From NCBI RefSeq assembly GCF_000332815.1, contig NZ_AOFD01000035.1, positions 1-45,924 on the forward strand: a DNA stretch of 45,924 bases, in the 5' to 3' direction. Positions 17,554 to 27,410 of the stretch are shown here, one piece after another. The position numbers and the translations under genes are program-made. Within the stretch, counting starts at the first letter, position 1; each line of letters begins with the position of its first letter. The stretch comes from Arthrobacter nitrophenolicus (GTDB taxonomy: Bacteria > Actinomycetota > Actinomycetes > Actinomycetales > Micrococcaceae). The notes beneath the pieces were generated by a model. It was not told the origin of the DNA and ran no database searches. It saw only the letters and a list, made by a program, of their open reading frames with translations.

Positions 17554-18042
17554 ATGAAGCACGACGTGACCATCGAGATCCCCAAGGGATCGCGCGTCAA
17601 GTACGAAGTTGACCACGAGACCGGCCGCGTCCGCCTGGACCGCGTCCTCTTCACCGCCATGCAGTACCCCACCCACTACGGGTACTTCGAAAACACCCTC
17701 GGCGAGGACGGCGATCCCCTGGACGCCCTGGTGCTCCTGCAGGACTTCGACCTGCACCCCGGCGTCATCGTTGAGTCCCGCCCCATCGGCGTCTTCAACA
17801 TGACCGACGACGGCGGCGGAGACGCCAAGATCCTGTGCGTTCCGGTGGATGCCCGCTTTGACCACATCCAGGAAGTCAGCGACGTCAACGAGTTCCTGAT
17901 CAAGGAAATCGAGCACTTCTTCACCCGCTACAAGGACCTGGAGCCGGGCAAGTGGGTCAAGGCCGAGGGCTGGGGCGACCGCGCCGCCGCCGAGGCAGAG
18001 CTGGAAGCGTCCATCAAGCGCTACGTGCCCACCGCACACTAG
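17554..18042 (+). CDS. ppa: Inorganic pyrophosphatase
   Basis: This family I cytoplasmic enzyme hydrolyses pyrophosphate to two phosphates and drives biosynthetic reactions. The 162 residues show [20 protein letters not shown], the substrate-binding [20 protein letters not shown] (signature DGDPLD), and the metal-binding Asp cluster. Length is normal for actinobacteria. The ATG at 17554 has GAGGAG upstream. It is divergent from dacB, a conserved pairing, and is followed by a strong stem-loop terminator at 18112-18157. Confidence 0.98.
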   Translation: MKHDVTIEIPKGSRVKYEVDHETGRVRLDRVLFTAMQYPTHYGYFENTLGEDGDPLDALVLLQDFDLHPGVIVESRPIGVFNMTDDGGGDAKILCVPVDARFDHIQEVSDVNEFLIKEIEHFFTRYKDLEPGKWVKAEGWGDRAAAEAELEASIKRYVPTAH

Positions 18043-18111
18043 TCCCCACCGTCCCCCCTACCTCGCTTCGCTCGGCCAGGGAACCCTGACGGCGTGGGCC
18101 CAGTCATAGGA

Positions 18112-18157
18112 CCGACGGCGGGTGCCTGGTTCGCAAGAGCCGGGCACCCGCCGTCGG
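18112..18157 (+). terminator. Stem-loop terminator after ppa
   Basis: The 18-nt arms CCGACGGCGGGTGCCTGG (18112-18129) and 18140-18157 match at 17 of 18 positions with a 10-nt loop. It is 70 bp after the ppa stop and followed by CCTTAA, with only a minimal T tract. Rho-independent termination is the simplest reading. Confidence 0.75.
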
Positions 18158-18169
18158 CCTTAACGTGAC

Positions 18170-18228
18170 GTTTTTGTCCATGTATGGCGGCTTCCCAAGC
18201 CCGCAAGTCGCCTTACGTGGACAAAAAC
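18170..18228. repeat. 59-bp palindromic element, type C
   Basis: The 24-nt arms 18170-18193 (starting GTTTTTGTCCATGTATGGCG) and 18205-18228 pair with three mismatches around an 11-nt loop. It lies between the ppa terminator and the carboxylesterase ATG, ending 11 nt before the latter. I see one copy of this sequence in the window. It resembles the other palindromes here in size and position but not in sequence. Confidence 0.75.
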
Positions 18229-18239
18229 TCAAAGGCAGG

Positions 18240-19581
18240 ATGTGGAATCGTGAACCTGTGATTTCCGAGGCTATCTTCAGTCCCCCCTGCGGTCCCGTGC
18301 TCGGCTGGCGCGACGGGGACGTCCTCCGCGCCACCGGTATCCCCTACGCCACCGCCGCCCGGTTCCAGCCGCCCGTCCCGGTTCCGGACTGGACGAAGCC
18401 CTTCTCCGCCACCTCGCTGGCGCCGGCATGCCCGCAGGGGCCGGTTCCCTTCCTCGACGACGTCCTGGGCACCCGGTACGGCGAACTTCCCGGCAGCGAG
18501 GACTGTCAGAACCTGTCCATCACCATGCCCGGGGATGCCGCCGCCGATGAACGCCTGCCCGTCATGGTGTGGATCCACGGCGGCTCCTACACCACGGGCT
18601 CGGGCGACCTCGCGATCTTCGATCCTGCCGTGCTGGTGGCCGAAAACCGTGTGGTGGTGGTTTCCGTGACCTACCGGCTGGGGCTGTTCGGATTCCTGGC
18701 CACGCACAACGGCCGGCCCGGAAACCTTGGTTTGCTGGACCAGCTGGAAGCCTTCAGGTGGGTGCGGCGGAACATCGCTGCCTTCGGCGGCGACCCCGGC
18801 CGGGTGACCGCGTTCGGCCAGTCCGCCGGTGGTGATGCCATCGCCCACCTCATGGCGACGCCGGAAGCGCCGTCGCTCTTTCAACGGGCCATCATCCAGA
18901 GCGCACCGCTGGGCATTGCCCGGGGCCGCGCGAAGATGAACCACGCCATGGGCATCGCGGCCGATGCGGTCACCGAGGACACTCCGGCCATGGAGGTGGT
19001 GGAGCGGGAAGCGCATGTTGCCCAGGTGGCCCGCAGGTTCGGGATGCTGGCGGCGATGCCCTTCGGTACCCAGTACGGTCACGCGCCGCTGCCCGAAGAA
19101 GAGGACATCGAGGCAGCTGGAACCGTTCCGCCCCGGGCATTGACGTGCTGATTGGGCATACCTCGGAAGAAGCGCGGCTGTTCCTGCCACGGAACCGGCT
19201 GTTGATGCGGGTGCAGGGCGTTCCCGTGGTGGGAGCCGCGGCGGTGCGCGCTGTGGACCGGGTGGTCACCGAAACCGTGTACGGCAGGGCGGCCCGGAGG
19301 TTTGCCCGCCGCCACGCACGCGCAGGCGGCCGTGCACACCGCTACATCCTGCACTGGCACGCGCCGGGCAACATTTTTGGCGCTGCCCACACCATCGACC
19401 TTCCGCTGCTTTTCGGCACGCGCAGCACGTGGGAGGGCGTCGGCCTGATCGCCGGTGCCGGCTGGGACGAGGTGGACGCGGTGGGCAGGCAGGTGCGGGC
19501 GCTTTGGGCAGCTTCGCCCGCGGTGATGTGCTGGGTGACGCGGGCGGAATCCCGGGGGCCCTCACCTACCAGGCCGCCTAA
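18240..19581 (+). CDS. Carboxylesterase (type B / alpha-beta hydrolase), two frameshifts
   Basis: The type B carboxylesterase fold is clear: GIPYATAARFQPP, GSEDCQNLSITMP, the oxyanion-hole motif MVWIHGGSY, the nucleophile elbow AFGQSAGGDAIAHL, and the C-terminal catalytic His in FGAAHTIDLPLLFG. A one-base deletion near 19113-19119 separates EEEDIEAA from WNRSAPGIDVLIGHTSEEA. A second near 19513-19515 separates RALWAA from ARGDVLGDAGGIPGALTYQA and the TAA at 19579. With both repaired the product has about 447 residues, slightly short for the family but complete. The substrate is unknown. The start is the ATG at 18240 with AAAGGCAGG immediately before it. Confidence 0.85.
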
Positions 19582-19590
19582 TCCCGGAGT

Positions 19591-20421
19591 TCAGGCCGCG
19601 CCGGCTATGTTCCTGATGGCCTCCACCAGGATGTCCTGGCGCTGGAAGTAGGCGTTGTGCCCGGCATCCTCGACCACCAGGAACCGGGCGCCGGGCACTG
19701 TTGCGGCAACGTGCTCGGCTCCGCGCCGGATCCGCGGCCTTTCCTGGTCCCCGATCAGCACCAGCAGCGGGCTGGCTACTGATTCCAGGCCCTGCTGGAA
19801 CCACTCGACGTCGGCCGGGTCGGCGCTGAGGAATTCCCCCTGGCTTTCCTCAAGGCTGCGGGGATGCCTGGCGGCCTCGATGGCGGTGGCGGTGGAACGG
19901 ATCCGGATGTAGCGGGCATAGTCGCGCGGGTTGTCGGCGACCCACTGCTCCGTGAAAGAGTTTCCGACGCCCAGCCAGATCCGCTCGTCGTCGTCCAGTG
20001 AGCTGAACACCTCGAATTTTTCCGGCTGGCCGGCCTGTCCGGGAGGCGGCACCACCAGCGGCCAGCCCATCCCGCACACCACCAGCGCAGCAGCACCGTC
20101 GGGGTGGCGGACGGCCCAGCGGAGTGCCGTCATGCCGCCCATTGACTGGCCCACGATGACCGGCTGCTCAAGGCCGAGGGCGGTGATGAAGGCGTCCAGC
20201 TCGGCAACCCGGTCCACCAGCGGCCCCCGCCGCGGGGAGTTGGAGGACCAGCCATGGTCGTAGGTGTCATAGGCCAGGACGCGGAAGCCCTGTTGCAGTT
20301 CGCTGATGATCGGCTCCCAGCATGCTGCCCCCGAGGCATGGCCGTGGAGCAGCACCACAGGGCGGCCGCGGCCGGAGTCCGTGTAGTGGATGTCGTTGCC
20401 GAGTACGTCAAGCCATGGCAC
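19591..20421 (-). CDS. Alpha/beta fold hydrolase
   Basis: The product has 276 residues from the GTG at 20421, which is preceded by AAAGGA. The open frame to 20499 lacks a site and conservation. Motifs: VVLLHGHASGAACWEP (oxyanion-hole HG), the nucleophile elbow VGQSMGGMTALRWA, the acid near LLVLIGDQERPRI, and the catalytic His in VVEDAGHNAYFQRQ. This is a standard cytoplasmic alpha/beta hydrolase of the esterase/haloperoxidase type; the substrate is unknown. It is convergent with the carboxylesterase (9 bp gap) and divergent from the DUF429 gene. Confidence 0.92.
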   Translation of the reverse strand: MPWLDVLGNDIHYTDSGRGRPVVLLHGHASGAACWEPIISELQQGFRVLAYDTYDHGWSSNSPRRGPLVDRVAELDAFITALGLEQPVIVGQSMGGMTALRWAVRHPDGAAALVVCGMGWPLVVPPPGQAGQPEKFEVFSSLDDDERIWLGVGNSFTEQWVADNPRDYARYIRIRSTATAIEAARHPRSLEESQGEFLSADPADVEWFQQGLESVASPLLVLIGDQERPRIRRGAEHVAATVPGARFLVVEDAGHNAYFQRQDILVEAIRNIAGAA

Positions 20422-20546
20422 GGGGATGGGTCCTTTCACGCAGGGTCGGCCGGGCAGCCCACCACGCACCAGAGTTGCAGAACCCGGGCAGGGAGTCACG
20501 TGGTGTCCGGCGCCGGCCGGACCAACCGAAGGTAGACTCTGGTCAC

Positions 20547-21298
20547 GTGAAGACGCTCGGCGTGGACCTGGCTGCGGCCACGAAGAAGACCGCGGTGGCT
20601 GTCATCGAGTGGAGCGGCGGTGCAGCGAAACTGGTGCACCTTGAACTCGATGTGGACGACCAGGGGATCGTGGACCTGTTCGGCACCTGCGACATGGCCG
20701 GCGTCGACTGTCCCGTGGGCTGGCCGGACGCGCTGGTCCCGTTCCTCACCGGGCACGCAGCGTTCGACGCCGGACCGGTCCTGGCGCACGACGGCATAGC
20801 CGGGCGGCGCCTCCTGGCCTACCGGGACACCGACCGGTTCGTCACCGCACGCACGGGCCTCATCCCGCTGAGCGTCTCCGCGGACCGGCTGGCCCATCCG
20901 GCCATGCGCTGCGCCGTGATCCAGGCAAAAGTCGCGGCGCTCCATGGACCGCAGGCAAGGGACGGCTCCGGCCGGCTGGCGGAGGTCTATCCGGCGGCTT
21001 CGCTGAAGATCTGGGGGCTCAACGGGCGCGGCTACAAGGGACGCGGAATTCCCGAGGCGGAACGGCTCGGGGTGCTGCTGGACGCCCTGCGAAGCCAGGC
21101 GCCTGGCTGGACCTGGCCGGGTACGGGGACAAACTGGCCGGATCGGACGACCTGTTCGACGCCGTCGTCGCTTCGCTCACCGCCCGCGCCGTGGCCCGCC
21201 GTCGCACGCTCCTGCCCGGCGAAACCCAGGCCGCCGCCGCGCTGACGGAGGGGTGGATCCACCTGCCGGCCTGCTCGTTGGAAGAGTTGGCGGACTAA
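20547..21298 (+). CDS. DUF429 domain protein (RNase H-like fold), frameshifted
   Basis: A GTG at 20547 begins [21 protein letters not shown], the N-terminal Asp-containing strand of DUF429, a family predicted to have an RNase H-like nuclease fold. [30 protein letters not shown] and [15 protein letters not shown] follow. One base is missing near 21105-21108. After QAPG the true continuation is [20 protein letters not shown], then [19 protein letters not shown] and the end EELAD at 21298. Repaired length is 250 residues. The stop overlaps the convergent phosphoketolase stop by 4 bp. Enzymatic activity is unproven. Confidence 0.82.
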
Positions 21299-23753
21299 AG
21301 CCGGTCAACCCCCAGCTTCCAGTCCCGGATCTCCTCCAGGTCTTCACCGTGCTCCCTGGTGTGGTCCCTCGCCCGCATGCGCCGGTCCTGCAGGTCCTGC
21401 CGCAGGAGCGAGTGCTTCTCGGCCAGCCCCGGAACGCGGTCAATCGCATCGATCGCCAGCTGGAAACGGTCGATGCCGTTCAGCATGGCCATATCGAAGG
21501 GCGTTGTGGTGGTTCCCTCCTCCTTGTACCCGCGCACGTGCATGCCTTCCTGGTTGGTGCGGCGGTAGGTGAGCCGGTGGATCAGCGCCGGGTAGCCGTG
21601 GTAGGCGAAGATGATCGGCTTGTCCGTGGTGAAGATCCCGTCGAAATCCCGTGACGGGAGCCCGTGCGGGTGCTCGCTCTCGTCCTGCAGCCGCATCAGG
21701 TCCACCACGTTGACCACCCGGACCTTCAGCCCGGGAACGCCATCGCGGAGCAGTTCCGCCGCGGCCACGGTTTCCACGGTGGGGACGTCGCCCGCGCAGG
21801 CGAGGACCACGTCCGGCTCCTCACCGGGGACTTCGGACCCGGCGAACCCCCAGATTCCCAGCCCGCGCCGGCAATGGTGGGCGGCATCGGCCGGTCCCAG
21901 CCAGGTGGGGGACGGCTGTTTGCCGCTGACCACGATGTTCACGTAGTCCGTGGACGCCAGGCAGCCCTCCATGACGGACAGCAGGGTGTTCGCGTCCGGC
22001 GGCAGGTACACCCGGATCACCTCGGCTTTTTTGTTCACCGCATGGTCGATGAACCCCGGGTCCTGGTGCGAGAAGCCGTTGTGGTCCTGCTGCCAGACGT
22101 GCGAGGACAGCAGGTAGTTCAGTGACGCCACCGGCTGGCGCCACGGCAGCTTGCGGTGGACCTTGAGCCATTTGGCGTGCTGGTTGAACATGGAGTCGAC
22201 TATGTGGATGAACGCCTCGTAGCAGCTGAACACCCCATGGCGTCCGGTCAGCAGGTAACCCTCGAGCCAGCCCTGGCACAGGTGCTCACTCAGGACCTCC
22301 ATGACCCGGCCGGACCGGGCGAGGTGCTCGTCGACGTCGTCGATCCGGTACTGCCACACCTTGTCCGTGACCTCGTAGACGTTCTGCAGCCGGTTCGACG
22401 CCGTCTCGTCCGGGCCGAAGAGCCGGAAGTTTTCCATGTTCAGGGAGATGACGTCCCGCATCCATGAACCAACGTGATCATGGGACTCACCCGCTCCGTG
22501 CCGGGGGCCGGAACTTCCACCGCGTGGTCCCGGTACTGGGGCAGTTTCAGGGCGCGCCGGAGCAGGCCGCCGTTTGCGTGGGGCGTGGCGCTCATCCGGA
22601 AGTTCCCGGTTGGCGCCCCCTCGGCGACGTCGGGCCGGAGCCGGCCGTCGCCGTCGAACAGTTCCCCGGGGCGGTAGGACTTCAGCCACTCCTCAAGCTG
22701 CCGCAGGTGGTCCCCGTTGGTCCGCACCTCCGAGAGCGGGACCTGGTGGCTGCGCCACGTGCCCTCCACCTGCTTCCCGTCAACGCTGCGCGGCCCGGTC
22801 CAGCCCTTCGGCGAACGCAGCACGATCATGGGCCAGCGGGGTGCGGCCTGGTCCGTGGCATTCCGGGTTTCCGAGTTTTCGGCGGGGGCCCGACAGGCGT
22901 CCTGGATGGCACGGATCTCCGCCATGCAGCGGTCCAGCGCTTCTGCGAAGTCACGGTGCGCTTTTTCAAAGGCGTCGGGATCGTCCACAGTGACGAAATA
23001 GGGCTCGTGGCCGTAGCCGCGCAGCAGCTGTTCCAGCTGCTGCTCCGGCATCCGTGCAAGGACGGTGGGGTTGGCGATCTTGTAGCCGTTGAGGTGCAGG
23101 ATGGGCAGCACGGCACCGTCGGCTGCCGGGTCCAGGAAGTTGTGGGAGTGCCAGCTGGCGGCCAGCGGCCCGGTTTCAGCCTCGCCGTCGCCAATAACCA
23201 CGGCGGTGACCAGTTGCGGGTTGTCGAACACCGAGCCGTAGGCGTGGGCAAGCGAGTAGCCAAGTTCACCGCCCTCGCTGATGGAGCCGGGGCTCTCCGG
23301 CGCGGCATGGCTGGGGATGCCGCCCGGGTAGGAGAACTGGCGGAAGAGCTCCGCCATGCCCTCGGCGTCATTGCCCACGTGGGCGTAGATCTCCGAGTAA
23401 GTGCCTTCCAGCCAGGCATTGGCGACGACGGCGGGACCACCATGGCCGGGTCCGGCCACAAAAAGCATCTCGGTGGAGTCGCGGCGGATCACGCGGTTCA
23501 GGTGGGCGTAGACGAAATTAAGTCCGGGGGTGGTCCCCCAGTGCCCCAGCAGCCTGGACTTGGTGTGCTCCGCTGCGAGCGGTTCACCCAGCAGCGGGTT
23601 GGAGCGGAGGTAGATCTGGCCAACCGAAAGGTAGTTGGCGGCCCGCCACCAGCGGTCCACCAGTTCGAGTTCTTCCTGCCCTGCGTCGTGCTGCACTGGA
23701 TCGTCCTGCACTGCGTCGTCCTGCCCCATGCTGCCGGTCATAGCCATCCTCAC
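21295..23753 (-). CDS. xfp: Phosphoketolase (xylulose-5-P/fructose-6-P), frameshifted
   Basis: This thiamine-diphosphate enzyme splits xylulose-5-phosphate or fructose-6-phosphate with phosphate to acetyl-phosphate. The N-terminal half shows [40 protein letters not shown], and the ThDP/metal site [18 protein letters not shown]. The C-terminal half shows [33 protein letters not shown] and [18 protein letters not shown]. The halves are in different frames. One base is missing near 22466-22474, where MITL should continue [19 protein letters not shown]. Repaired length is about 819 residues, normal for the family. The start is one of the closely spaced GTG/ATG codons at 23742-23753. An inverted repeat lies 90 bp upstream. 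Confidence 0.93.
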
Positions 23754-23842
23754 GTCGCGTCCGCCGCCTTCCGGCAGCCGTCACTCCATCGCAACAGATG
23801 GGCCGGGCAGAGGCAACTGCCAGCGGCAGGATCGGGTCCGTC

Positions 23843-23862
23843 TTACGGCTTGACCAGCCGTA
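23843..23862. promoter_or_regulatory. Candidate operator: TTACGGCT-N4-AGCCGTAA
   Basis: Perfect 8-bp arms (23843-23850 and 23855-23862) lie in the 155-bp divergent region between phosphoketolase (start 23753) and the SatD-like gene (start 23909). Dyad symmetry and position fit a binding site for a dimeric regulator. No specific regulator can be assigned. Confidence 0.5.
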
Positions 23863-23908
23863 ACACTCGAGTTCCGGGATTCCTACCACCGGGTAGTGTG
23901 TAGCCAGA

Positions 23909-24508
23909 ATGTTCACGCTGACTATCAATCAAACGGACAGCCGGCGCGATGGGGACCGGGTTCCGCAGCTTCTCAAGGACCTGCGGCATATTCCGGCGCG
24001 CCTGGACTTTGACCGCTCCGTGGAGGACGAGGTTCAGGGCATCGTCGACTGCCCGCACCAGGCGGTGGATGCGGCGCTGATCGCCCTGCGCAGCGGCTTA
24101 TGGTATGTGGGGATCGGGGTGGGACCGGTGAACGAGCCGCTGCCCAACCAGATCAAGGATGCTTCCGGACACGGCCTGGTCTACGCGCGGCGGGCAGTGG
24201 ACCGGCTGCGCAGCAGCAAGGACCGCGTTCCTGTGGCGGTGGAGGGTCCGCTGGCCGACGTGGCGCACGACGCCGAGGCGGTGCTCCGGCTGCTCGGCCA
24301 TATTGTGCGCGACAGGTCCGGCGCCGAGTGGCGGGTGCTCGACCTGCTGACGCCCGGCGTCCGCGGGCAGCAAAAGGCTGTGGCGCAGGAACTGGGCATC
24401 ACCACCCAGGCCGTCAGCAAGGCGGTGGCGCGGGCGCAGTGGAACGAGGAGCACGCAGCACGGCCGGCGGCGGCCCGGCTGCTGGGACTGATCCTCGAGG
24501 TGCGCTGA
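23909..24508 (+). CDS. SatD-like protein with C-terminal helix-turn-helix
   Basis: The product has 199 residues. The N-terminal two-thirds resembles the SatD pattern: QTDSRRDGDRVPQLLKDL, RLDFDRSVEDEVQGIV, LWYVGIGVGPVNEPLP, ASGHGLVYARRAVDRLR. The last 55 residues contain a helix-turn-helix-like segment, QKAVAQELGITTQAVSKAVA, so DNA binding is plausible. It is divergent from phosphoketolase across a dyad-symmetric site and convergent with the histidine phosphatase. It could regulate phosphoketolase, but nothing in the sequence proves this. The family assignment is from pattern memory and moderate. Confidence 0.6.
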   Translation: MFTLTINQTDSRRDGDRVPQLLKDLRHIPARLDFDRSVEDEVQGIVDCPHQAVDAALIALRSGLWYVGIGVGPVNEPLPNQIKDASGHGLVYARRAVDRLRSSKDRVPVAVEGPLADVAHDAEAVLRLLGHIVRDRSGAEWRVLDLLTPGVRGQQKAVAQELGITTQAVSKAVARAQWNEEHAARPAAARLLGLILEVR

Positions 24509-24542
24509 CCGGCAAAGCCGCCGGCCGCCGTCGGGACTGTAT

Positions 24543-25127
24543 TTAGCTTGAGGTGGCCGCCAGCACAGGTTCCCCGTTGAAGTATTCAAGCTGCCAGCCG
24601 TCGATGGTGTGGTGGTGCGCCAGGTTGAGGACGGCGTTGTTGACGCTCGTCAGGGTCTGCCCGGTGGCGCGGCTCAGGGTGACGCGGAGCAGCGTGCCGT
24701 GCGTCACCACCAGGAGGCGCTGGCCGCGGAACTCGTCGGCGAGGGCTTCCAGCGCGGCGAGGCCGCGGGTTGCTGCCTCGTCCTCGCTCTCGGCGCCCTT
24801 GAAGCCGCCAGGAACGCGCAGGGCCTCCAGCTCAGGCCCTGCCTGCATGCCCTCGGCCGGGCCGAAGCTGCGCTCGGTCAGTTCCGGTACGCGCCGGGCC
24901 ACTGCCAGGCCCAGGCCTTCGGCGATCAGGTCTGCTGTTTCGGCCGCACGGCTCAGCGGCGAGGAAACGATGGCGTCCCACTGGTACGGGGCGAGGACGG
25001 CGACGGCGTCACGCGCCTGGCCGCGGCCGACGTCGTTCAGGGGAATATCAGTGGCTCCCTGCAGCCGGCGCTCGGCGTTCCAGTCAGTCTGGCCGTGGCG
25101 GACGAGGGCGAACGTCGTAGGGGTCAT
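24543..25127 (-). CDS. Histidine phosphatase (phosphoglycerate mutase-like) family protein
   Basis: The product has 194 residues. The N-terminal LVRHGQTDWNAERRLQGATDIPLN holds the catalytic His (RHG) and substrate-binding Arg residues. SSPLSRAAETADLIAE and the second His in VVTHGTLLRVTLSRATG complete the active site. The family includes cofactor-dependent mutases and many small phosphatases; the short length and missing mutase-specific insertions favour a phosphatase. It is the last gene of a minus-strand group with the HAD hydrolase (95 bp apart), and convergent with the SatD-like gene. Confidence 0.93.
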   Translation of the reverse strand: MTPTTFALVRHGQTDWNAERRLQGATDIPLNDVGRGQARDAVAVLAPYQWDAIVSSPLSRAAETADLIAEGLGLAVARRVPELTERSFGPAEGMQAGPELEALRVPGGFKGAESEDEAATRGLAALEALADEFRGQRLLVVTHGTLLRVTLSRATGQTLTSVNNAVLNLAHHHTIDGWQLEYFNGEPVLAATSS

Positions 25128-25221
25128 GGTTCCTATTCTGCCTTGGCTGGCGGCGGGGTCAGGACCAGGCAGCCCTCACCGTCCGCCCGCAGCCGGTTCA
25201 CCGGGCCTTCCGGACGGATCC

Positions 25222-26091
25222 CTAGAGGAGGCTGCGCAGCACGTGGGCGGCGCCGTCGTCGAACACCGAGTGGGTGACTTCGTCAGCGACGGCCAGCACT
25301 TCCTCCGGCGCCTGGCCCATGGCCACGCCCCTGCCTGCCCAGGCAAGCATCTCGATGTCGTTCCGGCCATCGCCGATGGCAACGGTGAGGTCCGGATCGA
25401 TGCCCAGCTGGAGGCGGAGGTTTTCCAGGGCGCTGGCCTTGGTAACCCCGGCTGCGGCAATGTCCAGCCACGCGGTCCAGCCCACCGAGTAGGTGACGCC
25501 GGCAAGGCCGATGTGGCGGATGGCCTCGTTGAACTCCTCCGGCGTGTTTTCGGTGCTGAACACCACCACGCGCACTGCCGTGGCTTCGAGCATGGTATGG
25601 AAATCCACACCTACGGCTTCCACCCCGAAGCTGGCGTCCTGGAACCGCTCGGTGGAGAGGAAGTTGCCGTCAGCGTCCTCCAGGGCGTACTTGGCGGACG
25701 GCAGCCGTTCCCGGAGGGCGCGGAGTGCGGGGGCGGGATCGAAGGTTGCCTTGTGGATGACCTCGTAGCCGTCCTCCAGTTCGGGGTGAAGGCGCAGGGT
25801 TACGCCGCCGTTGCAGCACACGGCGTAGCCGCGCTCGATCCCGATCTTCTCGATGATGGGCAGGGTGGCATTCAGGGACCGGCCGGTGGCAATCATGACT
25901 TCATGTCCCACGCCCACTACGGCCTGCGCAGCTTCCCGGACACCCGGCGACATGTGGCCGTCATGGTTCACGAGCGTGCCGTCCACATCCAGGGCGATCA
26001 TGAGCTTCCGGCCATTCTGGCCCTCGGTGTTGTTCTGGTTGTCTCGCCGGTCATCGTTGCCGGCGACTGTGTTTTCAGTCAGCGTTGTCAT
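25222..26091 (-). CDS. HAD superfamily (Cof-type) phosphatase
   Basis: The product has 289 residues. Motif I MIALDVDGTLVNHDG has the catalytic Asp pair. Motif II lies in MIATGRS, and motifs III/IV in KASALENL and VAIGDGRNDIEMLAWAGRGVAMG. The C2-type cap between motifs II and III marks the Cof/YidA subgroup, which dephosphorylates sugar phosphates or related metabolites. About 30 hydrophilic N-terminal residues precede motif I, and a later start is possible. A short inverted repeat (ACTCACA/TGTGAGT, 26164-26189) lies about 75 bp upstream. Confidence 0.92.
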   Translation of the reverse strand: MTTLTENTVAGNDDRRDNQNNTEGQNGRKLMIALDVDGTLVNHDGHMSPGVREAAQAVVGVGHEVMIATGRSLNATLPIIEKIGIERGYAVCCNGGVTLRLHPELEDGYEVIHKATFDPAPALRALRERLPSAKYALEDADGNFLSTERFQDASFGVEAVGVDFHTMLEATAVRVVVFSTENTPEEFNEAIRHIGLAGVTYSVGWTAWLDIAAAGVTKASALENLRLQLGIDPDLTVAIGDGRNDIEMLAWAGRGVAMGQAPEEVLAVADEVTHSVFDDGAAHVLRSLL

Positions 26092-26218
26092 TCATCTAGT
26101 AGAGCAGAAGGCCATGACACCGGGTAGGACGCGCGCCACAGGTTGGCTGAACTCCGGGTTAATACTCACAGGTTGTCCCCCGTGTGAGTGTTTACCTTGG
26201 CAGCTCCACCGCCTCAAC

Positions 26219-26275
26219 CCCTGGCTTGTTCGCCGTTCCGTGCCTTGATGGTTAGGAGTCGCGAACAAGCCCGGG
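26219..26275. repeat. 57-bp palindromic element, type A copy 1
   Basis: The 15-nt arms 26219-26233 and 26261-26275 pair at 14 of 15 positions (core GGCTTGTTCGC with GCGAACAAGCC), around a 27-nt loop containing TCCG and CCTTGA. It ends 14 bp from the 3' end of the AbiEi/DUF559-like gene. Copy 2 at 27411-27467 has the same arm and loop lengths and shares 15 of 27 loop bases in the same orientation. Confidence 0.85.
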
Positions 26276-26289
26276 AACGGCGCCGGGCC

Positions 26290-27303
26290 TCAGCGTTTCT
26301 GTCGTGGACGGAGGCCGGCAGCCAGGAGCTTGCGCTTAAGGCGGTCCGGGCTTTGGACATCACTCCAAGCCCACCGCACGAAGGTATACCCCAAGGCGCG
26401 GATCCGGTCTTCCCGGAGTTTCTCCCGGTAAACAGCTTCGTCTGCCGAGATCCCGCCCCGCATTGCCGGGTCAACATACTTCGCCTTGCCATCGAACTCG
26501 CCTACGACTCTTTGCCGCGGCCACCAGAAGTCACTCCTGCCGATGAAGCCGTTCCGGTCGTTAAATACCTGCTGGAGGACCGGCTGCTCGAATCCAAGGA
26601 ACTCAAATGCAGCCCGGCTGTAGGATTCGCCCACCGATTCCGGCAGCGGGCTTGCCAGCGATGCCACGAACTCTGCCCGTTGCCGGGCCGCTTCATTAGG
26701 CTGCGCCGAGATGGCGGCTGCCACTTCAGGCACGGACATCAAACCTGACCCCGGCGCAATCGTCCATTGGCCACTTAGCCTGCGCGCGGCTCCGTCCGCC
26801 ACAACCAACGCCTCGCTGAGCGCTGCGGAAGCCATAATGTCGGCCGTCACCTGGGCCAGTCCCACACAGAGGAATTCACCGTGGCGCACCGGCTCCATTC
26901 CCGACCTGAGGCAGTAGCGGAGCGGATATGAGCGAATCTTCCGCGCCTCCAAGGCCGTGCTGTCCTCGCCCAGCACCTGAAGTGACGACTTCCTGGCACC
27001 GCTGCGTCCCGGCTGTGTGGTGGCAAGCTCAACGAAAGCCGGAGTGCCGAGAGTGGGCAGCCCGCTGGCCAGGGCAGCGGTTTGTCCGGTCAGTACTGCA
27101 CCGTTGATTGACCTGGTGATTGCCACCGTCGACCAGGCGAAGCGGTGCGACGGTTGGGCCGCTACCCAGTCATTGGTGGGCACATAGAAACCACGCCGGA
27201 TCCGTACCAGTTTCCCGGCCCGGAATTCCCGGTGGATGCGGTCGGTGCCGGATCCTGTGCGCAGAACAGCGGCAGAGTCGATCAGTCCAGGCGGAACGTC
27301 CAT
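26290..27303 (-). CDS. AbiEi antitoxin-like / DUF559-like (possible nuclease-fold) protein
   Basis: The product has 337 residues. The first 50 residues (SGTDRIHREFRAGKLVRIRR then GFYVP) match the winged-helix N-terminus of AbiEi-type antitoxins. A long middle region follows. The C-terminal 80 residues contain GFIGRSDFWWPRQRVVGEFDG then KAKYVD and RALGYTFVRWAW, the Asp...Glu-x-Asp-Gly-x-Lys layout of DUF559/Vsr-like PD-(D/E)XK nuclease folds. No AbiEii toxin gene is adjacent, so a classical toxin-antitoxin pair is absent. Two 57-bp palindromes bracket the gene at 26219-26275 and 27411-27467. Such orphan genes are frequent in actinobacteria and their role is unknown. Confidence 0.8.
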   Translation of the reverse strand: MDVPPGLIDSAAVLRTGSGTDRIHREFRAGKLVRIRRGFYVPTNDWVAAQPSHRFAWSTVAITRSINGAVLTGQTAALASGLPTLGTPAFVELATTQPGRSGARKSSLQVLGEDSTALEARKIRSYPLRYCLRSGMEPVRHGEFLCVGLAQVTADIMASAALSEALVVADGAARRLSGQWTIAPGSGLMSVPEVAAAISAQPNEAARQRAEFVASLASPLPESVGESYSRAAFEFLGFEQPVLQQVFNDRNGFIGRSDFWWPRQRVVGEFDGKAKYVDPAMRGGISADEAVYREKLREDRIRALGYTFVRWAWSDVQSPDRLKRKLLAAGLRPRQKR

Positions 27304-27410
27304 CCCTCCAGAATGATGGCCGGACAGCCGGCGGTCAGGGGGACGGCCCTGCTATGTGGATAGCCGGGGAAAACGAAGGGCACCGGCAAACCATAGAGTT
27401 GCGCATCGGT

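Noticed and set aside
26290..27303. A complete AbiE toxin-antitoxin system
   Set aside because: Only the AbiEi-like N-terminus is present. The neighbours are a HAD phosphatase and serS, with no AbiEii nucleotidyltransferase toxin.
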